A DNA stretch of 64,000 nucleotides from Antitrichia curtipendula (lineage: Eukaryota; Streptophyta; Bryopsida; Hypnales; Leucodontaceae), in the NCBI GenBank assembly GCA_951230915.1, contig OX579635.1, positions 4,712,001-4,776,000 of the forward strand. Direction: 5' to 3'. Under the pieces are notes generated by a model that saw nothing but the letters and a program-made list of their open reading frames with translations, was not told the DNA's origin and searched no databases. Shown here piece by piece: positions 1 through 11,090 of the stretch. How positions within the stretch are numbered: the first letter of the stretch is position 1; each line of letters opens with the position of its first letter. The translations under genes were made by a program, and so were the position numbers.

Positions 1-323
1 TTATATAATAACTTTTTAACTATGTAGTCAAAAGTTATGAAAATTGTTGGGCCTTAGAGATATTCCTTGTCCCCAATTTTGGTGTTTTTTTGGTACCATG
101 GTGCCAAACTCCTAAGTGTTGTGGCATTATAATAGTGGTTTAAATTTAGAGGGACTATCCTCCATTGCCTGCATGGTATACTGCTACAATGCAAAAAAAA
201 CAAAACCCTACTAGTCCCCATGTTTTGTGAAAATTTCAAAGAAATAAAATAAAAATTCATTTGTAATGAGTTGCCTATGATTGCTATATTGCCCTCCAAA
301 ATACTACAATTTGATCCTAGGGG
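1..323 (-). mobile_element. Type A TTAA MITE, cut by window start
   Basis: This is the reverse complement of the 5' part of the type A repeat seen complete at 20,535-21,469. Shared blocks include the text around 'gtagtcaaaagttatgaaa' and the internal 'tgttgggcctta'. Its outer end reads CCCCTAGGATC on the minus strand and abuts TTAA at 324-327. The other end lies outside the window. Noncoding and non-autonomous. Confidence 0.7.
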
Positions 324-327
324 TTAA

Positions 328-1833
328 CAACTAGGTATTTGAAATAAATTCCTATTTTTTGCCAAGCGACAAATTCCATGTCTCCAAGTGAAACAATATG
401 TCTGTTATGAGTGACATAGAACTTCAATAGGTGACCAAAATGCCTATTCATTAGGAAAAATCTGAATCCTATAAAGGAACACTTAATGTTCAATTTTTGT
501 CCCCCCCCATGTACAAATATAGGGAAAAAAAATTTAATTTTAAATAAAAAATAGCCGATCTGATGTGATACTTTCCAAAATTTAAAAAAAAAATTGCCAT
601 TTTTTTTATAATTGCACCACTGTCATTTGAATCTCACAGATTCTTTGAAGGCTGAATTTTTTTAATGTAAGGGTGTTACTATTCATGCATCATTCTCTAT
701 TGCTTCAAGGTTTCAAATGTCTTGTTTCCTTCTAAGTTTATGATCCATTGCAAGTGCCTATATTGTATTGCTTTTGAAAATTTAGAACATTTTCTTCAAG
801 TAGCAAAAAATTCATAGATTCTACTTGTGACATCTTTTACTACGATTTGTTAGTCTAGTTGAACAAATTTTTGGAATTTTGCCATACGGAATACACTAAA
901 ACTCTTATATTGACGATTTAAGGTGCCACTACCTAATTTTGTGCTAAAATTTATAATTTAATATATTTTTGCAATAATAATTTATTCGGTAGGAACTTTG
1001 GTAAAAAAATCCTTAGTGGCATTAGTGAATATTAGTTGTGAGTGAAAACCCTCATAACATTATATAAGCAAGAAATAGTCCTCCCCATATTGGAAAGATA
1101 TTATGCCTCCTTAGATGCATGGGGGAGGGGGCTAAGAATTCAAATAAGACAATTTTGTTCATTGTAGGAGATTCTTTTTTAAGAATGCCAAAGAAACCCT
1201 TTGCCTCATTGATAAACAATGTTATGCTACGCGTGAATGAATTGTAATATGTATAGACTCAAGAAATGATGTTGAGAAGACCTTGAATTGGTCTAATTAG
1301 TCATGTGGGTCATAGCCCATGGAAATGGAGTCCATGTTTCACATAGCATGTCTAGAATTTTGAGGAGCTAAAAGACTAGGGGTAATCACAACTTTGTTCA
1401 CCGCAATCCCATTCTTTGGAGAATCGGGAGGTGGTGATTTTCTGTTGGCTTCATCGTAACAGAATATTCTTAGCTAGCAATATCTTGTACATGTTGATTA
1501 TTCTCCTTGGTAACAGAAGAATGGGCACGCAAAAGACTTCACACAACAAGTATATTATGCTTTGAAGCTCATGTTGCTGTGGATTTTTTTTGTGGCGATG
1601 CCTGTGTTTTGCACTTCATTGTGCCTCCAACTTAGCTTGCGCGTTGTGCGCTAGTAAATCTCGTTGTGCATTCTCCACTCCCATACTCCAGACAACAGAA
1701 AAGGGGTATCACATCTTCTTCTTCATTCAGAACTGCTCCCCACTGACTACTATTTTTTTTCTCACCAACTTCTCATTCTGATTCTTTGTTTGCTTGGTGA
1801 AGCAGGTGTGACTGCCCCTACTAATTGATAGAA
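328..1833. other. Intergenic, nothing recognised
   Basis: AT-rich sequence with homopolymer runs. Open frames are under about 65 codons and look random. No RNA gene, domain or element ends could be identified. Confidence 0.6.
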
Positions 1834-2049
1834 GATTGGGGTGGATTGACCCCCTTGCTCGGCCTTAACAGAGGTGCATGTAAAAAAAAAGCCCCCTATT
1901 TTTGGCTGTTCTAGGGTATATTCTTGACTTCATTTCACAAATTTGGGGTATCTGATCACAAATATGAATTCAAAATTTGCAAAAAAAATCATGTGCAAAA
2001 AACAGGGTTTGCACGCAGGGCCGAGCGAGGGGGTCAATCCACCCTGGCC
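1834..2049. mobile_element. hAT-like MITE, copy E1
   Basis: The two ends are inverted copies of each other, sharing GGGTGGATTGACCCCCT followed by GCTCGGCC (about 27 bp, few mismatches). The interior matches the element at 60,317-60,551 in opposite orientation, for example the 'gccccctatttt' block. Flanks carry near-matching octamers, CTAATTGA to the left and CTGATTGA to the right, but the left one sits a few bases outside the stated end, so the left border is approximate. The superfamily call rests mainly on the cleaner second copy. Confidence 0.6.
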
Positions 2050-2284
2050 CTGATTGAAGGGGTGATTTGCGTGATGGATTGCACCAACATGAATGCGGTG
2101 GAAGCATGGAGCAGACGCAGCAGAGTGATGGGTGTGATGTCCTTGTTCAAAAGCTTACTACAAATTTATTAATATTCATTTTATAATAATTTTTGGTGTT
2201 CGCAAAGAATCTGATCTGCTTTGCAGCAATCTGAATAAATCCAATCCGGTTGCTTATTTTAGCCCTCCAACAGTCCCCCTGGCG

Positions 2285-2566
2285 ACGTAAACCACTCCCG
2301 GGATTTGCGCTGTTCATTTTGCGGGAGGCTTCTGCAGCGTAATGCCCGATTACGCGGGTTTTCCTGCGTAATCGGGCATTACGGATTTCTCATCCGGCTT
2401 CGATTTCTCATCCCCAATTTTCATCCATCTGTTCGTGATTTACGTCGGGCAATGGCTCCTCGTCGGAGGGGATTGCGTGAAAAAATGCACCTCCTCGTCG
2501 GGCTCCGCCCTCCTCGTCGGTCCATTTTTTCACGCAATCCCCTCCTCCTCGGGCATTGCCCTATAC
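2285..2566. repeat. Foldback repeat F1 with two perfect hairpins
   Basis: GC-richer patch. 2338-2355 pairs perfectly with 2366-2383 (18-bp stem, 10-base loop, built on CGTAATGCCCGATTACGC). 2466-2487 pairs perfectly with 2523-2544 (22-bp stem, around GATTGCGTGAAAAAATG). Related sequence with GGGCAATG/CATTGCCC and GCCCGATTA blocks recurs near 60,840-61,045 and 62,860-63,000. A dispersed foldback MITE is likely. The 102- and 65-codon frames crossing it are products of the palindromes. Confidence 0.6.
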
Positions 2567-2691
2567 AAAAACCTTGTCCTCACTCATTCTTGCGTTGCAC
2601 TGCATGGGGATAATTTACTTCGTTTTTACTGAGATTTGGCACAGACTTTTCTGAGATTTTTTGAATGCAGGCTTGTAAGTTGCGATCACTA

Positions 2692-3106
2692 AGGTAAGGT
2701 AGAGTGCTCTAAAAGCGCCCATCTTCTTGAAACCGCCCCTATTTTTAGGTGAAGAATGGAGATGGGGTGATCCTTAAATGGACCAGTTTAGCAATTGAAT
2801 GCATTGAGGAAAAATTGTTTTTCTATTGCAAGAGCCAATCATTGTCTTTGATTTCTGCACATCTCTTAACAAGTTGCAAATGGACAGATTTTGGAAGACC
2901 TATGGTCACAAATAGGTGCCTATGCCCTGAATCTTTGAAAATTCATAAGTAATTCAAAAAGGCTTGGAAAAATACAAAACCACTTGTGTTAGGTACCACA
3001 TCCATTTTTCTTTCTCTGAAAAATGATCTAAAAATATTTTCGTCCATGAAAGCCTGTGAAAAAGGCGGACCAGCCCTTAAATGGTCGCTTTAAGAGCATA
3101 CTACCT
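2692..3106 (+). mobile_element. TA-flanked MITE, AGGTAG family, copy G1
   Basis: 415 bp bounded by TA dinucleotides (2690-2691 and 3107-3108). The ends are inverted repeats beginning AGGTA; left reads on to GAGTGCTCTAAAAGCG, right (reverse complement) AGGTAGTATGCTCTTAAAGCG. The interior matches 59,233-59,643 in the opposite orientation, including the GCAAGAGCCAATCATT and GGAAGACCTATGGTC blocks. TA target and short inverted repeats fit a Stowaway-like, Tc1/mariner-related MITE. The left end has a 5-bp AGGTA duplication. Confidence 0.7.
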
Positions 3107-3140
3107 TAGAAGCACCCGTGGTGGAACGTTGAAGGGTTAA

Positions 3141-3572
3141 ACGACGGGCTCGTAACCGTGGAAATCATTTGTTTTGACCCCGTGTGAATTGTTGAATTAA
3201 AATAATGCAAAAGCACTCAATGGAAGTCAATCTACTGTAGATGATCTTCCCTTTTCTCACAAAATTTGGAGGATGAATAGTTGCACTTCTGTCCTATACA
3301 AGAGATTCTCTTGTCATTCATCGTCCGCAAAATGCCCACCTCGATGTTTAAGGGTTAAACGACGGGCTCGTAACCGTGGAAATCATTTATTTCGACCTTG
3401 TGTGAATTGTTGGATTAAAATAATGCAAAAGCACTTATTGGAAGTCAATCTATTGTAGATGATCTTCCCTTTTCCCATAAAATTTGGAAGATGAATAGTT
3501 TCACTTCTGCCCTACACATGAAATTCTCCTGTCATTCATTGGCCACAAAACGTCCACCTCAACGTTTAAGGG
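3141..3572 (+). repeat. Two head-to-tail type C TTAA MITEs
   Basis: Two copies of about 214 bp (3141-3354 and 3359-3572), each starting near ACGACGGGCTCGTAACCG and ending TTTAAGGG. They are separated and flanked by TTAA at 3137-3140, 3355-3358 and 3573-3576, giving a period of 218 bp. The same unit occurs at 60,088-60,308 and 60,313-60,774. Just left of the first TTAA, CGTTGAAGGG resembles another unit's 3' end, so a third copy may have stood there. No coding potential. Confidence 0.75.
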
Positions 3573-3576
3573 TTAA

Positions 3577-4933
3577 CTCCTAAATGACAGACCCATAACC
3601 ACTGATTTCAAGCTTCATTGCCCATCACTCAAATTTGTTGCCATTTTACAATTAGATATGTACAAAAAAATTATATTTATTTTTCAGAGATGAAATTACA
3701 TGTCTTCTTTACATCATAAATTTTTTAGATTTTTTGTAGAAAACTGATTTTTTTGAGAATTTTTAAAGAAAAAAGTGAAGAAAAATCACATTAAGTAGAA
3801 AATTAATTCAAAAACTCTAAAAATTTCACCATGTGTACATATTACAATGAAGAACATTATAGTGTGAACTCAATTTCCATGTCTTTCTATAATTAGAATT
3901 TAATAGACATTGAAAATACTTGCAACGTTCAAATTGCAATAAAATATTTAATATTAGGATTTTTTTTCGAAATTCAAACTGCAGTAGAAACTAGAGTAGA
4001 TGACCTTCATTTTGTTGGTTGGGTTCAAATTCAAGAAATTTCATTTTTGTAGAGAAATTTCAGATTTAGAGCACATAGCAACAACTTTCTAAAATACATT
4101 AAAATAGCATATTTTGTGATCCATTTTTTTTACTACCTTCTCATTTACGTAAAGACAATCACTAGCAAGACTCCAAATTCAATTGGATACTCTTCATAAC
4201 CCAACATGAAAGGTCAATAAGAAAAATAATGATGAAAAAATGCTTTCAAACTCTTTCTAGTACATTAGATCGTCATCCAAACGCACCTGTGGTATTCCCG
4301 AGGCACCCAATTTGGGTGTCTACAATACTTTGAAGTTAAATAAAACCTAACCAAATTACTATTTTTAGTAGTTTGTATTTTTGAAAAAATCTTTTTAAAG
4401 TCTAGTTTTAGCACCAAAAATCCGATTTTGAAAATGATTGATTATGATTTTTCTATTCAAGAATTTGTGCAAAGTTGTCCATTGCAATCTTGACTTTCCG
4501 TACTGTTGAGGGTTCTTGGAAATGAGGCTCAAATACACTAGATCTTGGAAAAAAAATCACATTAGAAATCCATTTAAAAGAAATTGTAGAATAGATTTTT
4601 AGAAGCCATAAATTGATTGGGGTTATGCAAGTTAGGCCCTTCATCCTCATTTTTTTTGGTGACCAAATTTTTAGATTTGACATGTGAAATTGCGGAGTGA
4701 AAGATTCAAATCACTTTTGCAGTTTTAACACCCTCATAATCAAACATTATAATCTTTCAATCCACAAGTAATATTCTTGTATTTTCTTATCCTAGGTAAT
4801 CTACAATATATGTAGTTTGAATTTGTATGGTTACAATTCAAAAACATTTGATAAAACTTATCAAAATGTGGGCTTTTTGTTCAATTTAGAGAAAATTTCT
4901 AGAAGCTCACAAAAGGCCTTGGGCATTTAGGGG
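3577..4933. mobile_element. Long TTAA MITE, type D-like
   Basis: The left end CTCCTAAATGACAGACCC follows TTAA at 3573-3576. The right end read in reverse is CCCCTAAATGCCCAAGGCC and abuts TTAG (4934-4937), a one-base decay of TTAA. The interior is AT-rich, shares phrases with the element at 11,759-12,516, and has no ORF over about 76 codons. Probably non-autonomous. Confidence 0.5.
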
Positions 4934-4937
4934 TTAG

Positions 4938-5366
4938 GTGATTTTGGAGCAAATGGTGAGGAATATGAAGTGATGAAATTTTTGTCATGTAGGAAGATAG
5001 GATTTATGGAGATTTCAAATTATTTAAAGTTTTATTTCCAAAATTGAAGTTACTGTGAATTTTGGGAGCCAAAAAGTATAGTCAAGTATTCAAAGTTTAC
5101 AAGCTGTCTTTTGGAGCCATTCAATTTTTTTTTATACAATGTGCATTATAATTGGTATTTTTTGGTGAGCATAATTATCATTGTATCCTTACGCAATCCC
5201 AATCAAGTATACGAAATTTAAATTTCAAAATTTTTATTTTTGGTGAATTTTTAAAGTCAATTTTTATGGGTTTACATAATATTTTATTGAATATAATTAG
5301 TGATGATTTCTTAAATTTCAACTGCATGGACACATAGGGAACATCCATGGATGCACATCTTTCATA
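4938..5366. other. Intergenic, nothing recognised
   Basis: Short AT-rich stretch between two TTAA elements; no gene, RNA or element end seen. Confidence 0.5.
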
Positions 5367-5370
5367 TTAA

Positions 5371-7047
5371 CCCCTAAAGGATCATTGTCCCTTGAGGGGA
5401 CAAAATGGATTTTGGGTAGGTTACTATGACCTCAATTTTAATGAAATTTTTTGAATTTTTTTCATAAAATAAACAAACTTCTTAGCTTTGTGGGAATATA
5501 ATTTTTTTTTCCAATAATGACCAAGAGCAAAAGTTATGCCATTTGAAACATAATTTCCACTTCACCGGGTAGAAAAAAAAAATCTACAAAAACATGAAAT
5601 TAAAATTTTGAATTTTTTCACTTTATAGATCATATTTTTATCTACATGTGAAGCTTTGGTTCATTCCATTTGGATTGGTGATGTGAATGTTATGAATAAT
5701 CTTGTTTCTTGGGCAATCTAAGCATCTTCTTGAAAAAATAACTTATAGGGTTCATTTTTGAATGCAAAATTTCACATTTTTCAATTTTGTTTTGGAAAAG
5801 GTTAAACTTGATTTCTAGAACAATCTCACCATTGGTATTATTGTGTTTCAATCCCATATTGGAGCTATTAACGATTTAGTTTTCTTTCAATCTTGGACCT
5901 ACTTCTACTTGACAATTTCTTAACCCCTAAAGGACCAAACACCATTTTTTGAAAACATAGCGATTTGGGCAGCTCACTACAAATGGAATTTTTCTTTTTT
6001 TCTTTGAGATTGGTTCTTTAGATTTATATATATGCGGATAGCTTTGAATCATTCCATTTTTATTAATGAGTCAAAAGTTATGAGGATTTTTAATTTGAGG
6101 ATAGTTATGGAATCTCTACTCTAAAATAAACTTTGAAGTCTTTTATTTAACTCAATTTCCATTATTTTTGAAAAAAAATATAAACATTGGGTGTAGATTG
6201 TTTATTACAACATTAAAACCGTTGGGATTGACATTTTTCAATTCCATATCTAAATTCTTAACAATTTAGTGTTTTGAATCATTCTCTACCTCTTTCTACT
6301 TACTATTTTTTTCTTATATGTTGTACAATTCCAAATGATCTGAAAATTTTGAAGCATGTAGCCAACTTGCCTCGAAGGATGAATCAAAGAGTAACCACCA
6401 TTTTGGACATTTTTTCATACAAATGTGACCTTGTGAAGTGCAGCTGCCCGGATTTTCGCAGGGACAAAAAAAGGATTTTTGTCAATTCAAACGCTATTAT
6501 CTTGCAATCCACTAGGTGTAAATTTCTGAAATTTTTTCCACAACTTCTTGAACTAGTGTATTACAAGATCCTACGGTTACATTTTTCCAAAAATGTTTTT
6601 TTTTTAAATTTGGTACTTGTATTAGAAATGGCAGTTTTGGAGCGATTTTGGTGAAAACATAGTCTTTGACCTTTAGGAGTTAAAGAATGAAAAACAAGGA
6701 TTTTTCTTTTGAAATTTTTTTCCTAGACTTTCAACTCAATTCTTCAATACAATTTTTTTTTAATTCAAAGTCTATAGTGCAAAAGAATCCACAAAGGTAG
6801 TTGAAGTCATTTGAAATTACATGCTAGTGTTCCAAAAAACTTCTTTTTTTCAACTTTGAATGCTAATATCTTCCAATCTGTAAGATCAAACCCCATGAAA
6901 TTTTTACCACATGATTTTAGACAAGTAAAGTACAAGATCCTACGGTTAAATTTTATTTATTTTTTTGATTTTTTTCTTGGATGAATGCAACAGAAATGGC
7001 AGTTTTGAGTGGTTTTTGACAGAAAAATGACCTTCGTCCTTTAGGGG
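5371..7047 (+). mobile_element. Type B TTAA MITE, host of a nested type A copy
   Basis: The 5' end CCCCTAAAGGATCATTGTCC follows TTAA 5367-5370. The 3' end, in reverse, is CCCCTAAAGGACGAAGG and abuts TTAA 7048-7051. It is related to the copies at 9,120-10,030, 10,210-11,074 and 11,091-12,782, sharing the 'gacaaaatggattt' 5' block and 'gaaatggca..tttgagtg' 3' block. Without the 5,924-6,679 insert it is about 0.9 kb. Exact TTAA duplications and CCCC-starting inverted ends resemble piggyBac-type non-autonomous elements. Confidence 0.75.
5924..6679 (+). mobile_element. Type A TTAA MITE nested in type B
   Basis: Starts CCCCTAAAGGACCAAAC after TTAA 5920-5923. Ends, in reverse, CTCCTAAAGGTCAAAG before TTAA 6680-6683. 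The related type B copy at 11,091-12,782 has 'caatttcttaaagaatg' at the corresponding place (near 11,640-11,655), with one TTAA and no insert. That gives a direct empty-site comparison. The 126-codon frame inside is shared with other type A copies through repeat similarity and is not treated as a gene. Confidence 0.85.
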
Positions 7048-7051
7048 TTAA

Positions 7052-7965
7052 AAAACACCCCCTTAAGTAACAAAAAAATATGATTAATGAAGAGTTCTAT
7101 GAAAAGTGTCATATGGGGATATCTTTGTATTTTAACTTGATTTTGACAAAATAAATATACCATCATGCTCAAATGTACAAAATTAATTATCATGTTAGGT
7201 GAAAGTGTCAAAATCAAATTAAAATATAAGGTGGTGTTTTTGATTATGAAAGATGTGAATATGATGTTCCCTACATATCTATGCAATTGAATTAAAAAAA
7301 TTAATCACCAATTGTATTCAATAAAATATTATGTAAAACCACAGATATTGACTTAAAGACAGTTTGTAAAGTTTCAATAGTCAACTGTACTGTTGACCAA
7401 TAGCCAATGTCTAAAGTCTTCCAATTTTGATCACTCAAGAACTACTTGCTACTTTCCTGCTCACTACTTGTGGACAAAGTGTTATAACCTTATTAGTCCC
7501 AACCTTGATAAAGGCAAAAGAAATTATATTCTAAGCTTGAGGTTTAGCCTAAAAATAGAAATAGTGCATCCTGTAGGTTGGTTATTGGACAATGGATGCT
7601 TCTACCTTAGCTTCACTCTATTCCGGCACACTACAAAAGATGAAAGTACTCCCATGCAAAGGACATAAACGTTGAAGTTAAAATTTTAAAATAACCTCAT
7701 AGCAACTTCATGTATCATCCTAAGATTTTTCCTAGATTAGAATGTCTGACATTGCGGGTCCTTGGCAACAAACTAAAAGCCTATTTACATTAAGATCCTA
7801 GAGTTTTTGGAACATGAAAGGTGCTGGAAAAAGCTTCAATTCTCCTAGTAGGCATCGACGGCCTAGGCTATTTTTATTGGAGAAGATTTTGAGTAGCATA
7901 ACACTCTGAAAAGCAATGAGGACAGTACCAATCTTCCTAGAAGGTTCTATGGACTTAGATAAATA
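7052..7965. other. Intergenic, nothing recognised
   Basis: AT-rich with small random frames. The right part may be more LINE-derived sequence, since LINE-like coding remnants begin just downstream, but I see no clear motif. Confidence 0.5.
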
Positions 7966-8160
7966 TAAAATGTTCTTAGAGATAGCGTTGTTATGGATTA
8001 TTTGGATCACACTGAACGAACTTGTTTTTTCTCAAGAATGTTGGCCTTCAGCTAGCATTCAAAGTGCTCTTTGAGAAGTCCTCCTTGACTCTAGGCGGGC
8101 TACCCTTCTCAAGGCTAAACATTCTACTCGTAGACATCCCCAACAAGCATGTAGGATCTA
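7966..8160 (+). pseudogene. LINE pol C-terminal fragment, relic
   Basis: A plus-strand frame reads EIALLWIIWITLNELVFSQ and continues to an arginine-rich stretch RRATLLKAKHSTRRHP. Plant non-LTR retrotransposon proteins typically have an 'ALLWxIWxxxN' block after the zf-RVT domain. The frame is interrupted by an in-frame TGA about 25 codons after that block and ends at a TAA near 8,160. Only this tail is recognisable. It is a dead fragment, assigned by motif reading only. Confidence 0.5.
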
Positions 8161-8389
8161 ACCTAAGTTGATGTTGTGTGACTACATTCTCTGGTGCTTG
8201 CTACTAGGGTTGGAGACTTGATCATTTGAAACAGGCAAGGGTTCCTTGTATTTTCATTTAGGTCTTCTTTGCTTCTTCTATTTGTCCAGCCTTTTGGCTT
8301 GGCTACTTTGCAATTGGTGTTTTGCAATGGATTTCCATTTGTTTCAAAAAAAAGAAAAAAAGACAATAAGGACTTTGTCCTCTTCATAT

Positions 8390-8680
8390 TTTGAATTCCC
8401 TCAAGCCATATATTTAGGTCTTCCAATTCTACGCGGGGAAAAAACAAAGGTTGAAGGTTGGAGGGGTGCTAGAGGCTTAGCTAAAGTCTCATCCCTAATG
8501 GAAAGCAAAGGATGGATCCAATCATGGAGCTTTGAATGTCCAATGGAATCATGCTCTAAGGTAGACAAACATATTACCATGCAAACTAGGAATCTGAACA
8601 TCTTGGAACCAATTCCTAGAAAGGTACATATTTTTTGGTGGTGTGCACTTGTTTCACCAATCAAACCCAAATGGAATTAG
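8390..8680 (+). pseudogene. LINE reverse-transcriptase C-terminus plus zf-RVT relic
   Basis: The plus frame contains IYLGLPILRG, matching the 'YLGxP' motif near the end of plant LINE reverse transcriptases. About 60 codons later IPRKVHIFWWCALV resembles the zf-RVT 'xPxKxxxFxWxxxx' motif. The usual spacing is shortened and no catalytic YADD box is seen. It lies downstream of the fragment at 7,966-8,160 although in an intact LINE it would precede it, so two truncated copies or a rearrangement are implied. Confidence 0.55.
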
Positions 8681-9115
8681 ACTTTTCTAGATTAAAATTG
8701 TAAGATTTGTGAATTTCTAAGGTAGTCTACTCTGAAATTACAAAACCAAATAGGAGTCATGAACATCCTACAAACAACCCATAACTGCTCTTCTATGTAT
8801 CCAATGGTACTTAAGTTTTTACCATTAAAGAATTAACACATCATCCTTTGTTGGCATTAATGCAATGATTTTGTCAAAAAATGAACAAATTCAGATGATT
8901 TTTTGGATGGAATTGAGGCCAAAAGTAGGATGAAAGATTAGGTAGCAAATGGAAATGAGTTGGTCTATTCTATATGTGTAGCATACTTGCATTAGGGAGA
9001 ATCACAATAGTTCTGAGAGCAAATGTGATCCATTCTTGAGGACTACATATATTTGTGATTCATTGAGTTGGAAGAACATATAATTGACAACTTGGGCAAG
9101 GAAATTTCAGCAAGT
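8681..9115. other. Intergenic, nothing recognised
   Basis: No gene or element end seen. It could be further LINE debris but carries no diagnostic motif. Confidence 0.4.
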
Positions 9116-9119
9116 TTAA

Positions 9120-10030
9120 CCTCTAAAAAACCAAGGCCTTTTTTCGCTAAAAAACACTAAAAATTGCCATTTCTATTGCAAAGAGTAAAAAAATTTGAAA
9201 TTTGAAATTTTTTTTGCACATATATTTGTAGGATATTATACCTAAATAGTATGATAATTTGTAGAATAAGTTTCAAAAAATTTGATTGCATAAATTGCAA
9301 GATATCTGCATTTAAAATGAATAAAACAAATATTTTGCACATTAAGGGAGTAGATGATTTGACTTTTAATCTTCTTAACTTAAATGTTTTGCACTACAAA
9401 GTTTTGAGGTTTAAATCCTTATGGTGGATAATTGAGTTGAGATTCTTGGAAAAAAAAAATTCAAAAAAAATTTTGTTCTTAAAAATTATTATGTAGAAGT
9501 AGATACGAGATAGAAAGAAAACCTAAATTATTAATATCTTTAAGATGCAATTAAAATGCACTAATCCCAATGGTAAGATTGTCTTAGCAAGAAAACTAAT
9601 CTACGTGGAACTTTTTTGTCGTTTTAAATTGTATAAATTGCATTCAGAAATGAATCTTACAAGTTATTTTTTTAAGAAGATGCTTAGATTGCCCCCAAAC
9701 AGGATTGTCTATAACTTTCACATCACTTATCCAACTGAAATGAATTAGAGCTTTACATGTAGACAAAAATAAAATTTATGATAAAAATTAATTAATTAAT
9801 TTTTAAAAATCAAAATTTTGAATTTTTTTCGTTGCCCGGTTTCCCTTGTTTTGAGCTTGTCTGGGCATGACTTTTGTTCTCATGCACCAATTGAAAAAAT
9901 ATATATTTCCACCAAAATAATCATTTTTTCTACCTTCAAAGAAAATTTCAAAAAATCATGACAAAAATTGAGACCATAGATATTTGCCTAAAATCCAATT
10001 TATCCCCCAAAGGGAATGGTCCTTTAGAGG
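9120..10030 (-). mobile_element. Type B TTAA MITE, reverse orientation
   Basis: 911 bp flanked by TTAA at 9116-9119 and 10,031-10,034. The plus-strand left end is CCTCTAAAAAACC and the reverse-complemented right end CCTCTAAAGGACC. The type B 3' block (inverse of 'gaaatggca') sits near the left end and the 'acaaaatggattt'-like block near the right, so orientation is minus. Frames of 61-81 codons inside are not conserved between copies. Confidence 0.75.
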
Positions 10031-10209
10031 TTAAGATATTTGATGATGCAGTTGTCAAAAAAAAGAACCCACATCATGTTTCAGCGAATTAGAAGACCGA
10101 GGACAATATTTAATTGTGACTCTCCTTATTATCCACCAAGTGAATTTCCAACAAATAGAGGTACAAATATAGTATCTCATCATCAATTGTGAGAACCAAA
10201 TCCTTTACT

Positions 10210-11074
10210 CCCCTAAAGTACCATTGTCCCTTCAAGAGACAAAATGGATTTCGGGCATGCTCTTACGGTCTCAATATTCAATGTGATTTTCTGAATCTTT
10301 TTATGAAGATAGGAAAGTACATTATCTTGAGGTGAATATCATTTTTATTTCAATCAATGCATGGGAGCTTGTATTATGGCACAAACTGCTTTAGTTTTAG
10401 TTAAGCATGTAGAAAAAATCCACAAAAATTTAAAATTTAAAATTAAATTGTTTTTTCATTAGTTATATATTTATCTACATACTAAGATTTTATTTGTTCT
10501 ATTCGAATTAGTGATGTCAAAGATTTGGACAATCTTGTATTTTAGGCAACCAGAGCATCTTCTTGAAAAATAACTTGTAGGATTTATTTCATTTCTAAAT
10601 TCAATTTTTACAATTAAAAAAATAAAATTCATAAGATTAAAATCTCTTGCTGGAACAATCTCATCATTGAGATTAGTGTGCTTCAATTTACATCTTAGAG
10701 TTATTAAAGGTTTAGTCTTCCCTTCAATCTTGAATTTACTTTTAATTAACAATTTTTAATGAATGAGAATTAACTTTTTCTTTTTTAAATTCCAGACTCT
10801 CAACTCAATTATTCAACTTAAAAAATTCAAAATTCAAAATCAATAGAACAAAAATTTTAAGCAAAGAAGATTCAAAGTTTAAAAATATAGTTAAGTAAGT
10901 TGCAAATATCTTGCAATCTACATGATAAAGTTTTTGACATTTCTTTCACACATTCTTTTACTAGTCTAGTGCAAGATCCTACAATTAGGTATGAAAAAAA
11001 ATTAAAGTTTTTTGCACTTTGCAATAGAAATGGCAATTTTGAGTGTTTTTTGATGGGAAAAAGGTCTTTAGGGA
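10210..11074 (+). mobile_element. Type B TTAA MITE, decayed left flank
   Basis: Left end CCCCTAAAGTACCATTGTCC, with TTACT in place of TTAA before it. The right end, reversed, is TCCCTAAAGACC and abuts TTAA 11,075-11,078. The internal 'agacaaaatggattt' and 'gaaatggcaattttgagtg' blocks match the other type B copies. Eight bases after its right TTAA another TTAA begins the next type B copy. Confidence 0.65.
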
Positions 11075-11090
11075 TTAATCAAGGGATTAA

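Noticed and set aside
6274..6654. 126-codon frame in the nested type A element, partly shared with 21,192-21,452 and open in the 41,376-42,314 copy
   Set aside because: Sharing is explained by repeat similarity; differences between copies are not mainly synonymous, the 56,750 copy breaks it, and no domain is seen.
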